A stretch of DNA of 64,000 bases from Hippophae tibetana. Lineage: Eukaryota > Streptophyta > Magnoliopsida > Rosales > Elaeagnaceae. The stretch lies in contig CM072812.1 in the NCBI GenBank assembly GCA_037013495.1, positions 72,361,340 to 72,425,339 of the forward strand. Direction: 5' to 3'. This document shows positions 46,872 to 58,519 of the stretch, piece by piece. Position 1 is the stretch's first letter, and each line of letters begins with the position of its first letter. The notes beneath the pieces were generated by a model. That model saw only the letters and a list, made by a program, of their open reading frames with translations. It was not told the origin of the DNA and made no database searches. The position numbers and the translations under genes are program-made.

Positions 46872-47497
46872 ACAAAATTATTTCCCTTTGTTAACTAAAA
46901 TTGTAGTTTTGCTAATAGTCATGGGCTCTTTAATTTTCTTTTTCCCACATAGAATAAATAAGGTAATTTGGTGGTTTACTATATATATATATATATAATA
47001 GAACTCCTTCTAACAACCTATGCATTCAGATATCATTTTAAATTGGACGATCTATTAATCCAACCAACAGAAGATTATAAATGGATTAATATTTTTTTAA
47101 ATTTTTACTGAAGATTGGGAATAGATGGAATTTTTATGGGACCCATTTTGTATATTTATCCCCACTTTAGCTACTTTACGGCTCGACCAATTACTAAAGA
47201 TTCTAGTCTATTCCATTTCCTAATGTTTGTAATGTATAGCGATCAAGACATTTTACTCTTTTTTAATCATATGGAAATTATAATTAATTCCATTTTATCT
47301 ACTTCTATCTATATAGGATGGAAATAAACATTTGTATATAGCTACAAAATTTAATTTGTACATTGTAGAAGGTTCTATTTTTTTTATTAATAGGAGTTCT
47401 AGGTGTTGGTTTATATGGTTCTAAGGAATTGACATTAAATTTTGAAATATCAGCTAATAAATATTATCCCTTAGTATTAGAAATACTTTTCTATATT
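46872..47497 (+). pseudogene. ndhD 5'-part relic, plastid-derived
   Basis: Frame-shifting relic of the first roughly 210 codons of NdhD, a membrane subunit of the plastid NDH complex: [20 protein letters not shown]-like text near 47005-47060 (reading [10 protein letters not shown]), [28 protein letters not shown] near 47410-47470, ending LEILFYIG. It starts about 150 bp after psaC, as in plastids, and ends abruptly at a join to trnI intron sequence. Confidence 0.9.
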
Positions 47498-47652
47498 GGA
47501 GAGCACAGTACAATGAAGAGTTATATGATGAATTTGGAAAGGATGAATCACTCTTGAAAAGGAATCTATTAATTCTCTCCTAATTGGTTGGACTGTAGGT
47601 GTGATGATTTACTTCATGGGATAGGTTTTTAGTTCAAGTCTAAGATGGCCTA
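47498..47652 (+). pseudogene. trnI-GAU intron end and 3' exon relic, plastid-derived
   Basis: Starts at ggagagcacagtacaatgaa, the late part of the plastid trnI-GAU intron, and continues into the 3' exon at about 47616-47652 (ggttcaagtc-like TTTAGTTCAAGTCTAAGATG). The 5' exon is absent and the T-stem pairing is damaged by C-to-T changes, so no tRNA can be made. Confidence 0.85.
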
Positions 47653-47717
47653 GTTGTGCCAAGGAAAAGAATAGAAGAAGTATTTGACTCTTTCATACAT
47701 GCCTCCATTTGGCTTGG

Positions 47718-48310
47718 GAGGATATAGCTCAGTTGGTAAAGTACTGTTCTTGTAATTGGGTCGTTTTGATTATGGATTAGATGTCTAATTATCCAGGCAA
47801 TAATGATAGTATCTTGTACTTGAATCGAAGGCTTACTTTTTTAAGTAATGGGGAATATGACTAAAGCATGCCATTGAAAGACTCTATTGAGACAAAGATG
47901 AACTATCAATAATGTAAAGAAGGTAGGATGAGTAGATAGCCAGATCTAGTATGGATAATACATGGATGGTAATTGGAGTCGACAACTTTTATAGGGTTCC
48001 TTCATATGGGATCCTTGAGAAAAACAATCAAGTTGGCCTTTACGAATAGTTTGATGCACGATCTCCCTTTAATAATTTTAGAGAAATGTGGCAAAAGGAA
48101 GGAAAATCCATGGATCGATCCCATCGTCTCCCCCTCATAGGAACTACGAGATTACCCTAAGGATGCCTTCGACATCAAGGGTCGTAGACCAACCATGGAA
48201 CCCTGTTCAATAAGTGGAATGCATTAACTGTCTACTTTTTGGTTGGGTAGTAAGGGTTGGAGAAGGACAATCACTCATTTTTAAAACCAACATTCTTAAG
48301 ATCAAAGAGT
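47718..48310 (+). pseudogene. trnA-UGC 5' exon and partial intron relic, plastid-derived
   Basis: The 5' exon, GAGGATATAGCTCAGTTGGT then AAAGTACTGTTCTTGTAA (47718-47755), matches the plastid trnA-UGC 5' half with a few changes. The group II intron follows (for example aggcaataatgatagtatct, gaggaaggtaggatgag-like and ggaaggaaaatccatggat) until similarity ends near 48310. The 3' exon is absent. The spacing trnI to trnA (about 65 bp) is the plastid spacing. Confidence 0.9.
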
Positions 48311-48750
48311 TAGGAAAATGCTGACTATCGAGAATAGTTCCTACCCTCTGGTTACTTTGGATGTTTTTGGTCAAGGCTTTGTTGCTTCTAGGAGACAGTT
48401 CAAGTAGGTGTTTCCCAATCTTTTTCTCTGAGATATTATCTTTCCTAATATGGAGGAGAATACTTCTCATCACAGAGTCGTGACTTCTGATTAGGAGGAT
48501 AGTATAGCCATCCAATAAGAGAGAGATTATTCTAAGAAGACTGATGATGATATAACGGCAGATATGGGCCCATCGTATGTGACACGTAGGAGTTAGAGCA
48601 TATAGTTAGTTGTTTTATGTTTATGTTTTTCCTTATATTTTTGTAGTATGTTGAGATTTCAACAAATTGAATTTATGTAATAGGTTTTACGTTCAATTCA
48701 ATAAATAATGCAACAATTCTATTTGGAGATTTTGCAAAGCAAAAGTAATT
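48311..48750. other. Sequence between the plastid insert and the gypsy LTR
   Basis: No domain was recognised. A short stretch near 48540-48600 (ATADMGPSYVTRRS) could be the end of the Athila-like relic that precedes the plastid insert, which would mean the insert landed inside that relic; this is a weak inference. Confidence 0.4.
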
Positions 48751-50309
48751 CTATTGAGGTATATTTAAATGTATTCTTTCTAGATTATCTCTAAGTGTTG
48801 TATTACATGCTATATGTTTAATTTATTAATTATTTATTAAACTATGCATGTCTTTCTATAAGTAATATGAGATGATAGCAATGTTGTTATGGTTGTGAAC
48901 TATTAAAGTGGATTAAACATTTTTTTTCAAAAATAAATTATGTTTTATTTCTTAATCAAGATTAAAACCAAGTTTGTAAATGAAAAAACATATTGATGAA
49001 GTATTTTTTTTAATAAATAAACAAGAGATTTAGATTTATGATTTATACTATCTGATTCTGATTTATAATAGTGCTCTTAAATCTTTTGATTTATATCATA
49101 TGTATAGCTAGAGTGAACTCTATTTCAAAGATTTTTATAAAAAATATTATTGTAGATATATTGATAGCATATTTTTCGTAATAGTTTTAAAATCTAAAAT
49201 TTAGTTTTAGATACTTATATTATAAATTCAACTTTAAAATCTTGAATGAAAGTCTAACTTATATGCCCAATGTTAGGCATTAATAAGATAGTTTATTAAT
49301 TATATAGAAATATCATTGTCTTAGGATATTTTCTTATTAAAAATAAAGAATCAATAATCGTAATTCATATCTTTAATAACCTACATAATTTTGAACAAGC
49401 ATAATTAACTAAGTAATCATTGCATAAATTCTTCAATTGCTTAAATGTTTGTTGAATATATCTTTTTTTATGTAAGTAGTTTAGATACTCAATTTAAACA
49501 ATCGTGACATTATGTTTAGGTTTTTAATTTTTCTTTTAAGATTTTTTTAAATAATTTAAAAATCACATGATTTCTCTTTAAATTAATCTTAAAAATATAC
49601 TTATCATTTTTTATAAGTGATTTGTGTACTTGTGAGTTATTTCATAAATCATACAAAATTTGTATGCAACAAATTTTGTACATCAAGTTTTGGCACTTTT
49701 GCCGGGGATGAATATGGTTTTTAAATCGTTATTATCAAAGTCTTAAAAACATTTATGTTGTAATATTGTGATTTTTATTTAAAATTTTAAAATATCTAAG
49801 TTATTAAATCATTTTTGATATTTAAAAAAAATTAAAATTTCTCTTATTTATAAATTTTTTTTCTTTAAAATAAAAGAAATTAATTTTATTTTATTTTCTT
49901 TTAACAATTCTTTATTGTTTATTTTAAATTTTATTTTATTAATTCTTTTATTATTTTATTTCTTTTAAATTTTTGTTTAACATTTTTGTAATAAATTGTT
50001 TCATATGTAATATATTCTACTAACATGTGTATAGATCCATTATTCTATTATTTTTTTGCTATGTTCTTATCATTTTTGTGTAAAGACATTTATTGTTTGA
50101 TAATTTTTTAAATTTATTTTATCTTTTTATTTTTAACTTGACACATAAAATTATATTTTGTTTTTCTAGTAAATACAAGGTAAGATGTTCTTAAGGTACC
50201 CTCTCACACCTTTGAATAATAATATAAATAGACTATCTAGACTATTAATAATTCTAGGCTTTAAAAATCCTTTTATTGAATAACTTTCTAAACCTCACCT
50301 TGGCCATTT

Positions 50310-51097
50310 AATAAACATGGGAGAAAACCCACCACGAAGAGAGACCACAATGAACAAGTTTGCAAGGCCAATAATTGGTAGTGCAACTACTTCTATCCAC
50401 CTAGGTGAGGCTATTAGGAATTATAAATTATGAAATATTATGGACTACCTAATAATAACTCATCGTCTCTCATTAGGGACTTTTATTCTATTGTCTAGAT
50501 GTTCTCCCTCAGTGTACTCATTGAGGATCAAATCAGAATAAGATTTTTCCCTTAAACCATTTAAGATAAGGCCACGGCATGGTTAATGTTACTTTCTCTA
50601 GGTTCCTTAATGACTTGGGAGGAAGTCTGCAACAAATTTATGAAAAAAAATCTATTGCTACCATAAAGCATTAGAGCTAAGAGGTAATATTGTCACTTTC
50701 TCTTAGATGGATAGAGAACCTTTCCATGAATCATAGGGTAGGTTGAAACTTTTTCTCACTCTGTTCCCCCATCATAACTACCTACTACAGCTTCAAAATA
50801 AATTTTTCTATGATGGATTGATACAATAGTGTTAGTCTTTCATTGATAACATTGCTGGTGGAGCGATGAGAGGAAAATTATCCTTAGAGACTTACAATCT
50901 CTTTGAGATATTAGGTGCTACTTTCCAACAAAAAAGCTCTAGAGTGAGGAGAGTATAAGTCCATGAAGTTGACTCTCGTATTGAAGTTTAAATGCAAATT
51001 GCTAAGCTGACCAAGCAAGTTTCACTTCTAACTATACATGCCATAAAAAATAAAGAACAATGTGGTGTTTGTAGTAATTTGGGACATGGTACTGATA
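50310..51097 (+). pseudogene. Gag fossil of the gypsy element (first part)
   Basis: Athila-type gag region with the capsid-like core and the zinc knuckle CGVCSNLGHGTDTC at the end, just before the solo LTR. Broken in many places. Confidence 0.7.
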
Positions 51098-51102
51098 CCT
51101 GT

Positions 51103-52552
51103 TAATGACTCTATGAAAGTAGAGTCATTAGCGCACATTTTTTTACTTAATATTTACTTATTTATTAAATAAATAGTATTTTTGAGGCTAAAATTATTAA
51201 CATATAAATTGTTTAGTGAAAAGGGGGAAAATATATTTTTTGGGATTTTTTTGGATTTTTAAAGCACGACTAATCAAGAGCTACCACGTGGCCTACAATG
51301 CAAGCACAAGATCTGTCTGGTCAAGTTATGTTTATGCCACGCAAGTAGGGACAACGAATCACGTTATGATGCGTGTGAGGAGGATGAATCAAGTGCCACG
51401 TCTGGGTTCGGAGATCGATCAAATTGCCGTACCATGTGTCTTCACACCATTGCTCCCTACGTTCCACCCGTGTGCCACGCCATCTGTTTATGTGAATCAC
51501 ATTGCTTTTCCTATCGTTGACTCAATGAGCATTGACTCTGACCGGTCTCTTCTACCACACATCGCACTCTGATTTGCTCAGTGAATTCCGTTAGCTACGC
51601 GTTGCACTGGGATTGGTTAGAGTTGTAAGTTTCGCTTGTTTCGATCTCAACCTTTGATTGGAAGTTGATCTGATGGTTCAGATGACACTTGAGCTAAAGG
51701 GAGAAAAATTCAAGAGGGATTACAATTTTGGTGGAGATTCAAGAGAAAATTAGTACTAAAATTCAAGAGATTGATTCCATTTCTTCTTATAATCTTTTTT
51801 TTTATCAATTTTTATGTCTTTCTTTATGAAAAATATGAGCTTTATGAACATAATTATGTGTAATTAATTAATTAATTAATTTAGGGATCTTTATGAACCC
51901 AATTTTCACCATGTAATGATTTAATATTTTTCCTAAATTATAATTATAATTTAATTATATTATCTAATCTGATTTTTATGCTTTTAATTATTTGGCCAAC
52001 AATTTATCTATAGAGTCAATTTAATAGATTTGAGAGAATTTTTTAATTATTTGTCTTGATTAAATAACATGCATAATTTTTACGCAGAGATGTATGATTC
52101 TTATATATGTGATCCATAATTGATGAACTTAATAAGTAGTATGAAATTTAATTGACATGATAGTATGATTAAATTAATTACTATATGGTGTTTAATTTAC
52201 TTGAGAGAATGGAATACATACTAGGTTAGATTCAATTGATCATGTAATTAATTGATTATTATATTAGGGGATTTTAATGATTCATATGTGTAGAAATTTG
52301 GGGGATTAAGTATTCCTAGATGTATTCTCATATATCTTCTTAGTTACCAAATATGATTTAATTAATTATTGCTATTTACTTTTACTTATTTTAATTTTGT
52401 TTCCTTAAATTATAAAAACATAAAAAATTGATTTTAAAAATTAGTTTATAATAAAATAATCTCTGTGAGAATGATATTTTCTTATCATTATATTATTTGT
52501 TATGATACATATACTTATATATTCATTACACACACAATTTGTGTGGCGATCA
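51103..52552 (+). mobile_element. Solo LTR (Athila-like family), 1450 bp
   Basis: Flanked by the 5-bp target duplication CCTGT (51098-51102 and 52553-52557), inside the gag fossil. It begins with a small hairpin (actctatgaaagtagagt) and ends GATCA. The 3' half (about 51790-52540) matches 59630-60362 (cataattatgt, gaacccaattttc, gtatgattc, gattcaattgatcat, gggggattaa). No internal sequence is attached, so it is best explained by recombination between the two LTRs of a once complete element. Confidence 0.85.
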
Positions 52553-54661
52553 CCTGTCCATATCAATCAGAAGTTACAACTCGACCTAAGTAGGTCAATG
52601 CACTAGGGTGATAAAAACCAAGACGTAGGTTTGATCCCAATGCTAATACATTTAATCCTGGAGGAGGAATCATCTGAATTTTTCCAAGAGGCATAATAAC
52701 CTTCCATTTTCCTAAAGCTCAAATCCATCAAGCAAGTAAGTCCACCAAAAACTTCAAAGGAATCCTCCCAAAAATCCAAATCTAGATGAAAAATTGAATC
52801 ATTCAATCAAGTGAGCAGAGACAATTAGTCAAGGACTAGTCAAAGGTTGGATTGTGTAGAAATTTCCATTAAGAAAATGGAAATACAGACGGAGTAGTTA
52901 ATCGAGCACTTATAGAAGCAAGGTAAGGAATAACTACAAAGTCATAAAACAAAAGAACTAAATAATGAAGGGATATTGAGTTTACAAAAAATGAAATCCC
53001 TCAAGGCAACGTCTCACTAAAGATGATAAAAATATTCCTAGATTAGAGGTAACCCATTACAATTTATCACTTTAATTTTTTTGTATTTATTTATTTTGTG
53101 TGATTTTTAATTTATATGTGGTTAATATAGATTTTTATTCTTTAAAAAAAGGGGGGAAAACAAGAAATAAGTGAGAAACATAATAAGGCATGCCACATCA
53201 TGAAACATTTGTGCATCGTGGCATGAACTTTTAAAATTGCAACGGGAAAAATTCAGAATGATTCGCATCGTGGCCCACATGTAAATTTTTGCCTATAACC
53301 CTTTTTCCTATGTGAGAAACCCAATGTATCCTAACATGCACCTCACTTTCACCCATCCATCATCCAATGTATCCATAAAATATTCAAAAAAAGGTTATCT
53401 CCAATCACCATCATTTAATATATCTTTAGAAATTGATTGTTTGTTCATCTAGAAATAATTGAACAAGCAATTAGTTATATATGGGAATTATGGAGCCAAA
53501 CTGGCCATTAGTCCCTCTAACCCACTTAAAATAATGAAGATGGATTTTTGGGTCTTCTTGGAATGCCTCCTAAAGCCACAGTTTTTCGAGAAAATTATAA
53601 TCAATAAGGACTCCTTATAGCATCTAATAAGTGTTGGAGCACATTAGCACCTGTTTGTAGCCTAACATGCACCTCATATGTTTCCTTGTCTAGACTGCTA
53701 CCTAACAGGTTGCTAAGTTCTTACTGACACCTTCCAGTATAGATTGTTGCCTTACAGACCCATAATATCTACTGCTACCAACACACAAGATGCATAATCT
53801 ACACTTCAAAATTTTAGTCAAAATTTGTCAAGAATGTCACCTACAAGGTCACACCGATATGAAAGTGTGCCACTAGATAGGTTGTATCATCCCACATTAT
53901 AGACCATGAAGACCAATCATTGATCACCCCAAATATGGTCATCCAACCTTGTAGTCCAATCCTCATTGTTCACCATAAACCTTGAAAGATGCATCTCCAA
54001 TTTCTCCAATAGGCATATTGAGTTATCCATTGGGCTAGAGATGTGTCACGTGAATCTGTTCAACTATAAGCTTCCCTAATACATGATGTCTTGAAAGAAT
54101 GACTCTTTTCTTATTCAAGAAAGAAATAAGAGTTTTATAGACCTTAGAGGACCTACAGAAAGGTAATAATGGAGCGTATATATGCTAAAGATGGTACAAA
54201 AAAAACCATCCACAAACTATAAATAAATTCTTCTAAGTAAAAAAATGAAAAAGAAACATTTGCTTGGGCAACTTGATAGATGAAAACATACCAAGCATAG
54301 GATTGTTAGAAGAGTAGGCTCTGCAAGAAACATATGGTAAATTGGTCATGAACAGATTTGATGAAGAATTTCAAGTCAACCTCTTGTGGTTCTCCTTATT
54401 CATTTCTCATGTTGTGAACTTGTAAAATAAAATGAGATAACTCACGCACTCCCTCACGTATTTTCTCTCAAATAAGATTGTAATCACTCTCTAATTTTAC
54501 ACTAATTTTACTCTTTTTTTACCACTCAAAGTTCATGCCAACCTCATTTGTATTCTTAACAAAATCAAAGAATCCAACTAATCTTAAGAAGTAATCATTT
54601 TATTGGTGGCAATCTCAAAATTTAGAATTCTAAAAACTTAACGGAAAAATATAACAAAAAA

Positions 54662-54800
54662 AAGAGTCTAAAGAAAGAAAGTCGAAGGTGGACTCTAAAG
54701 AAAGGTTATTGACCAAAGTGGACTCTAAAGAAAGGCTATTGACCAAAGAGGATTCTAAAGAAAAACTCTTGACAAAAGATAGTAAAGAAAGACTCTTAAT
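54662..54800 (+). repeat. Short tandem repeat, unit about 32 bp, four copies
   Basis: Units read gtggactctaaagaaagg, ttattgaccaaa with few changes (near 54688, 54718, 54748 and a degenerate copy near 54780). Confidence 0.85.
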
Positions 54801-55899
54801 CAACTATAATTTCCCCTTTTAAATTAGTCTTCGGAAGCAAGAACAAAATAAAGGAAAATTTTCAACAAGAATAAGAAAACTTAGCAAGAAAACAAGAATT
54901 AAATTCTTATACAATCTATTACTTTGTTATCCTTTTCTTCTTCTTTTCCTTTTTTTTCTCTTTTTTTTTTTTCATTTTTTTGATTGTTGCTTCTGCTACT
55001 ATGAATAGAAAACTCACAAAAAAATCGCAACCCTATTGAACGTGAATCGAAAACAACATAAGAAAGTGCGAAAAATTTCAACCCATCTATAATTGGTCTG
55101 AACGATGGAATTTGGGGTAAAAAATGGCATGAAATGTAAAAAAATATTTGTTTTGAGTTATAGGAATTGAAGCAAGCTTTGATTTGATATATTATAATCG
55201 TCATTCTGATACCCTTGCAATGAGGATTTATAATTTTTTTTGAAACTGTGAACATCAGCCCTCTTCTTTTTTTTTCTTTTTTTAAAGACAAAGATAAATT
55301 GAACACAAAAATAAAGAAAAAGATACAAAGAATTCAAAGGAAACTATGAAACGAAATCCAAAGACGAAAACAACAACAACAAAATTGAAAGAAAACAATA
55401 GACTCAAAAGGACGAAGTTTTTTTTTGTGATTTGTGACTCAAGAATGCAGAAAAAAATGAAGAACATAGAAAATAATCAAAGGATATTTTTTTAAATCTC
55501 GAATTCAAAACAAAGATAGATAATCTATTTTCAGCAAATGAATTGGACCCTCTGGGTGAATAACCTTAGGAACCCACGAACTCAAAGGAATTGGAACAAT
55601 AATTGCTAAGAACGTGTTGAAGATGATCAAATTAGAACCCTAAGGAAATTTTTTTCTTAAAACCCCAATCTTGAGATGCCACAAAGGATGATCACTATCT
55701 TTGATAAGTCGAATTCAAGCATTCAATAAAAAACACAAGAAGGCAAAGCAAAATTTTTCTGAAATATACTTTTTATTAATGATATGTATTGGTTCTTCCA
55801 AATTACATAACTATTCTTTTATAATAAAGAAACCCTAATAGAAAATTCTTAGATAACATGGTCTTTGTTTAGTGGTGGATTGGGCCTAATCCAAATTTA

Positions 55900-56085
55900 A
55901 AATATAAAAGACTAAATGACTTAAAATAAAAAGGCCACAATTAACTAAAATAAAAATCACAAAACATAAAAGGCCCACAATTAAATAAAAGACTAAAAGA
56001 CTTAAAATAAAAAGTTTACAATTAACTAAAATAAAAATTACTAAGTATAAAAAGCCCATAATTAACTAAAACAAAAAAAATTGTT
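55900..56085 (+). repeat. Imperfect tandem repeat, unit about 60-65 bp, three copies
   Basis: The phrases 'gacttaaaataaaaag', 'cacaattaactaaaataaaa' and 'aggcccacaattaa' recur three times with small differences. Confidence 0.75.
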
Positions 56086-56989
56086 TCCTAATTTATTCCT
56101 TGCATCCAATTTGATATTCCAAATCTATCCATTGTGTAGGATCTTGAGGATATTTGTAGAATATTTGTGAACATCAACTTGGTCAGCAACTCAATCTCTA
56201 TTACCTAGTCAAGAGTGATGCATCAAGGATAACTCTACAAAGTAGAGTTATTTAGCCAATAATCAACCACTTATTTGTGCTAAAATATCACTAATTGACT
56301 TAATGAGTAGTATAAAATCTAAATGAGTAGTATTTTTGAGAGAGGAATGTATTATTGGTTAGATTCCATTGATCATAAAATTGATTGATGATTAGATTGA
56401 GGGAATTTTAATGATTAACATATTAGGAAATTGAGGGATAAAAGATTCATAGATTGTTTTTCTAATATATTTTGGTAGTTGTTTAGTTTTGTGATTTAAA
56501 ATTAGTTGTCATTTATTTTTTCATTTTTTATAATTTTTTATCGACCAAATAGTAATCTTAATAATTATATTAATACTCTGTTATAAGTTACACAACTCCC
56601 TGTAAGATCGATATTTATAATTAGCTATATTATATTACTTGTACGACCTGTGCACTTGCAGATTGCCTCATATTTATCAAGTTTTTGGCACATTTGTTGG
56701 AAGTTTAGTACTTGTAAAAAATATCAATAATTGCTATTATTATAATACTAGCTTAGACCTTTTAATTTGTTTTAGTGTTTCTATTATATGCTCAAGTTTC
56801 TTGGTGAAAATCTTGTTCTTTTTGATCCAAAAATAGAGATAACTTTACTTTGCTAAAGAAGAAAATAGTTAGCACAAGATGAATCAGGGATTATCCCCGA
56901 ACAATGGGATCAACAAGCTATTATAGTCCCTAAGCATTTTTTTTGCAGTCCTATAAGTAGATGGAGCTCAATCATCTATCAATAGACCA

Positions 56990-58510
56990 GACATTATAGC
57001 TAATAACTTCAAACTTGAGCCAAGAGTCATTCAAATGGTACAAGCAAATAATTTTGGAGAGTTAGTCAACAATGATCCCAATCTTCACCTGGCTTGATTC
57101 TTGGAATTATGCGACACCTTCAAAATGAATGGTGTATCACATGGGATCAATTGGCTAAAAAATTCTTGGAAAAATAGTTCCCATCTTCATAGACAACTAA
57201 GCTCAGAAATGACATTACATCTTTTTCCGTAATTTGAAGAGGAATCACTTTATAAAGCTTGGGAACACTATAAAGAGTTATTAAGAAGATGCCTATACCA
57301 TGGTTTTCCTAATTGAATGAAAGTGCAAACATTTTATAATGGATTAATAGGGCAGCCAATGACCATAATTGATGCTACAAATGGAGGAGCTTTAATGAGT
57401 AAAACTAAAGAGGATGCTTTTTCATTACTCGATGAAATGGCTGGAGTAGTACATGTAGACAAAAATACAACATTGCTAGTTCAAACAAATGCTATACTGT
57501 TAGGTTTACTTTAGAAGTTAGATGGTGGTAATGTGGAGGTAAATATGGTACAAAGCCTATTTATGGTATGTGCTTATTGCAATGGATCTTATTCCACTAA
57601 GGCATATGTGAATCTTCCTAAAGTAGTAAACTACATCAATAATCAAAACCACCAAGGAAACCCATTCTCAAACACATATAACACAGGATGGAGAAACCAC
57701 CCAAATTTCTCATGGAATAATAAAAAAATCTAGGTGGTACTCAATTCAATTGTCAACCCTTCCCACTAGTAGGTTTTCAATGACCATAAAAACCACAAGC
57801 CTATGAGAAGAACAACACAAGTGATTTAATGGGAATGATGAAAGACTTAATCCATTCAGTAAATACAAAAGTGGATTGCATAGAGTTCACTCATATGGCT
57901 TCTATCTATAACTTGGAGATCCAAATGGCATAATTGGTTCAAAACATAAGTCAAAGGCCTTAAGGTAATCATCCAGAAATACAGAAGTTAATCTAAAAAG
58001 AGAAGGTAAGGAGAATTAAAAAGCAATAGCCTTGAGGAGTGGTAGAAGGAGGAAGCTAAAAAGAACGAAAAAGGAAAAAAAAATGGACAAATGGAGTAAT
58101 GAAAAAGAAGTGACTCACCCAAAGAAGTGCAACCTCTACAAACTCACTATTCTTTTCCCTCAAAGACTCTAGAAGCAAAAAATAGACAACTAGTTTTCAA
58201 ATTTTCTGGATGTCTTCAAGAAGCTACACACACACACACACATATCATTTGCACAGGTACTTGAATAGATGCCTTCATATTCCAAATTCATGAAGCAAGT
58301 CTTATCTAAGAAAATGAGGCTTGGAATTGAAGGTTATGTGCCATCTTTGAGAGAAAAGTACCACAAAAGCTTAAAAATCTGGGTAGCTTTGACATCCCTT
58401 GAACAATTGGGACTATAAATTTTGGCAAGGCATTATGTGACTTAGGTGAAAGCATTAACCTTATGCCAATATCAATTTTCAAGAGATTGGGGTTAGTAAA
58501 GCCAAACCCA
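56990..58510 (+). pseudogene. Gag and protease fossil of the Athila-like element
   Basis: The gag capsid region (about 56990-57515), a linker with the NPFSNTYNTGWRNHPNFSW motif near 57660-57720, and an aspartic protease signature (CDLGESINLMP, with Asp-Leu-Gly active-site context) near 58440. Order and motifs are as in Athila gag-pol. Broken. Confidence 0.8.
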
Positions 58511-58519
58511 CTTCAGTAA

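Larger units (their letters stand above)
45270..48310 (+). other. Mosaic nuclear plastid DNA insert (NUPT), about 3.0 kb
   Basis: Pieces of chloroplast DNA appear in one orientation: ycf1, ndhG, ndhE, psaC, ndhD, then trnI-GAU and trnA-UGC. In the plastid the order read along this strand is ycf1, rps15, ndhH, ndhA, ndhI, ndhG, ndhE, psaC, ndhD in the small single copy, while trnI-trnA lie in the inverted repeat. The insert keeps the order but lacks rps15 through ndhI and joins non-adjacent pieces. All genes carry many substitutions (mostly C to T and G to A, as expected of methylated nuclear DNA), so the transfer is old. Left boundary about 45270, right boundary about 48310. Confidence 0.93.
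48755..53050 (+). mobile_element. Athila-like Ty3/gypsy fossil: LTR end, primer site and gag, interrupted by a solo LTR
   Basis: The 3' part of an LTR (about 48755-49690) is followed by the primer-site-like stretch ttttggcacttttgccgggg (about 49687-49706), then a gag relic at about 50310-51097 and its continuation at about 52558-53040. Between the gag pieces sits a solo LTR of a different family (51103-52552). Recognisable gag text includes LMTWEEVCNKFMKK-like and CGVCSNLGHGTDTC (zinc knuckle), and later FDPNANTFNPGG. Many breaks; old. No pol follows. Confidence 0.75.
53051..56210. other. Sequence without recognised genes
   Basis: 53155-53330 repeats the leader-like sequence of 43955-44140. 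Short tandem repeats are listed separately. The remaining text (53.3-54.5 kb and 54.8-55.85 kb) has no domain I recognise and no clear element ends; the long minus-strand open frames at 54.9-55.5 kb are purine/pyrimidine-skewed low-complexity. Confidence 0.45.

Noticed and set aside
47718-47755. Possible functional tRNA-Ala gene
   Set aside because: Only the 5' exon and part of the intron of plastid trnA-UGC are present, with substitutions in the stems; no 3' exon follows.
45270-48310. The whole window being a plastid or mitochondrial contig
   Set aside because: Only this segment is plastid-like, and it is decayed and rearranged; the surroundings are nuclear transposons.
48207-48515. 102-codon open frame on the minus strand
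   Set aside because: Its first part is antisense to the plastid trnA intron relic and it has no domain.
54899-55467. Minus-strand open frames rich in Phe/Lys
   Set aside because: Composition-driven reading through purine-rich low-complexity DNA; no domain.
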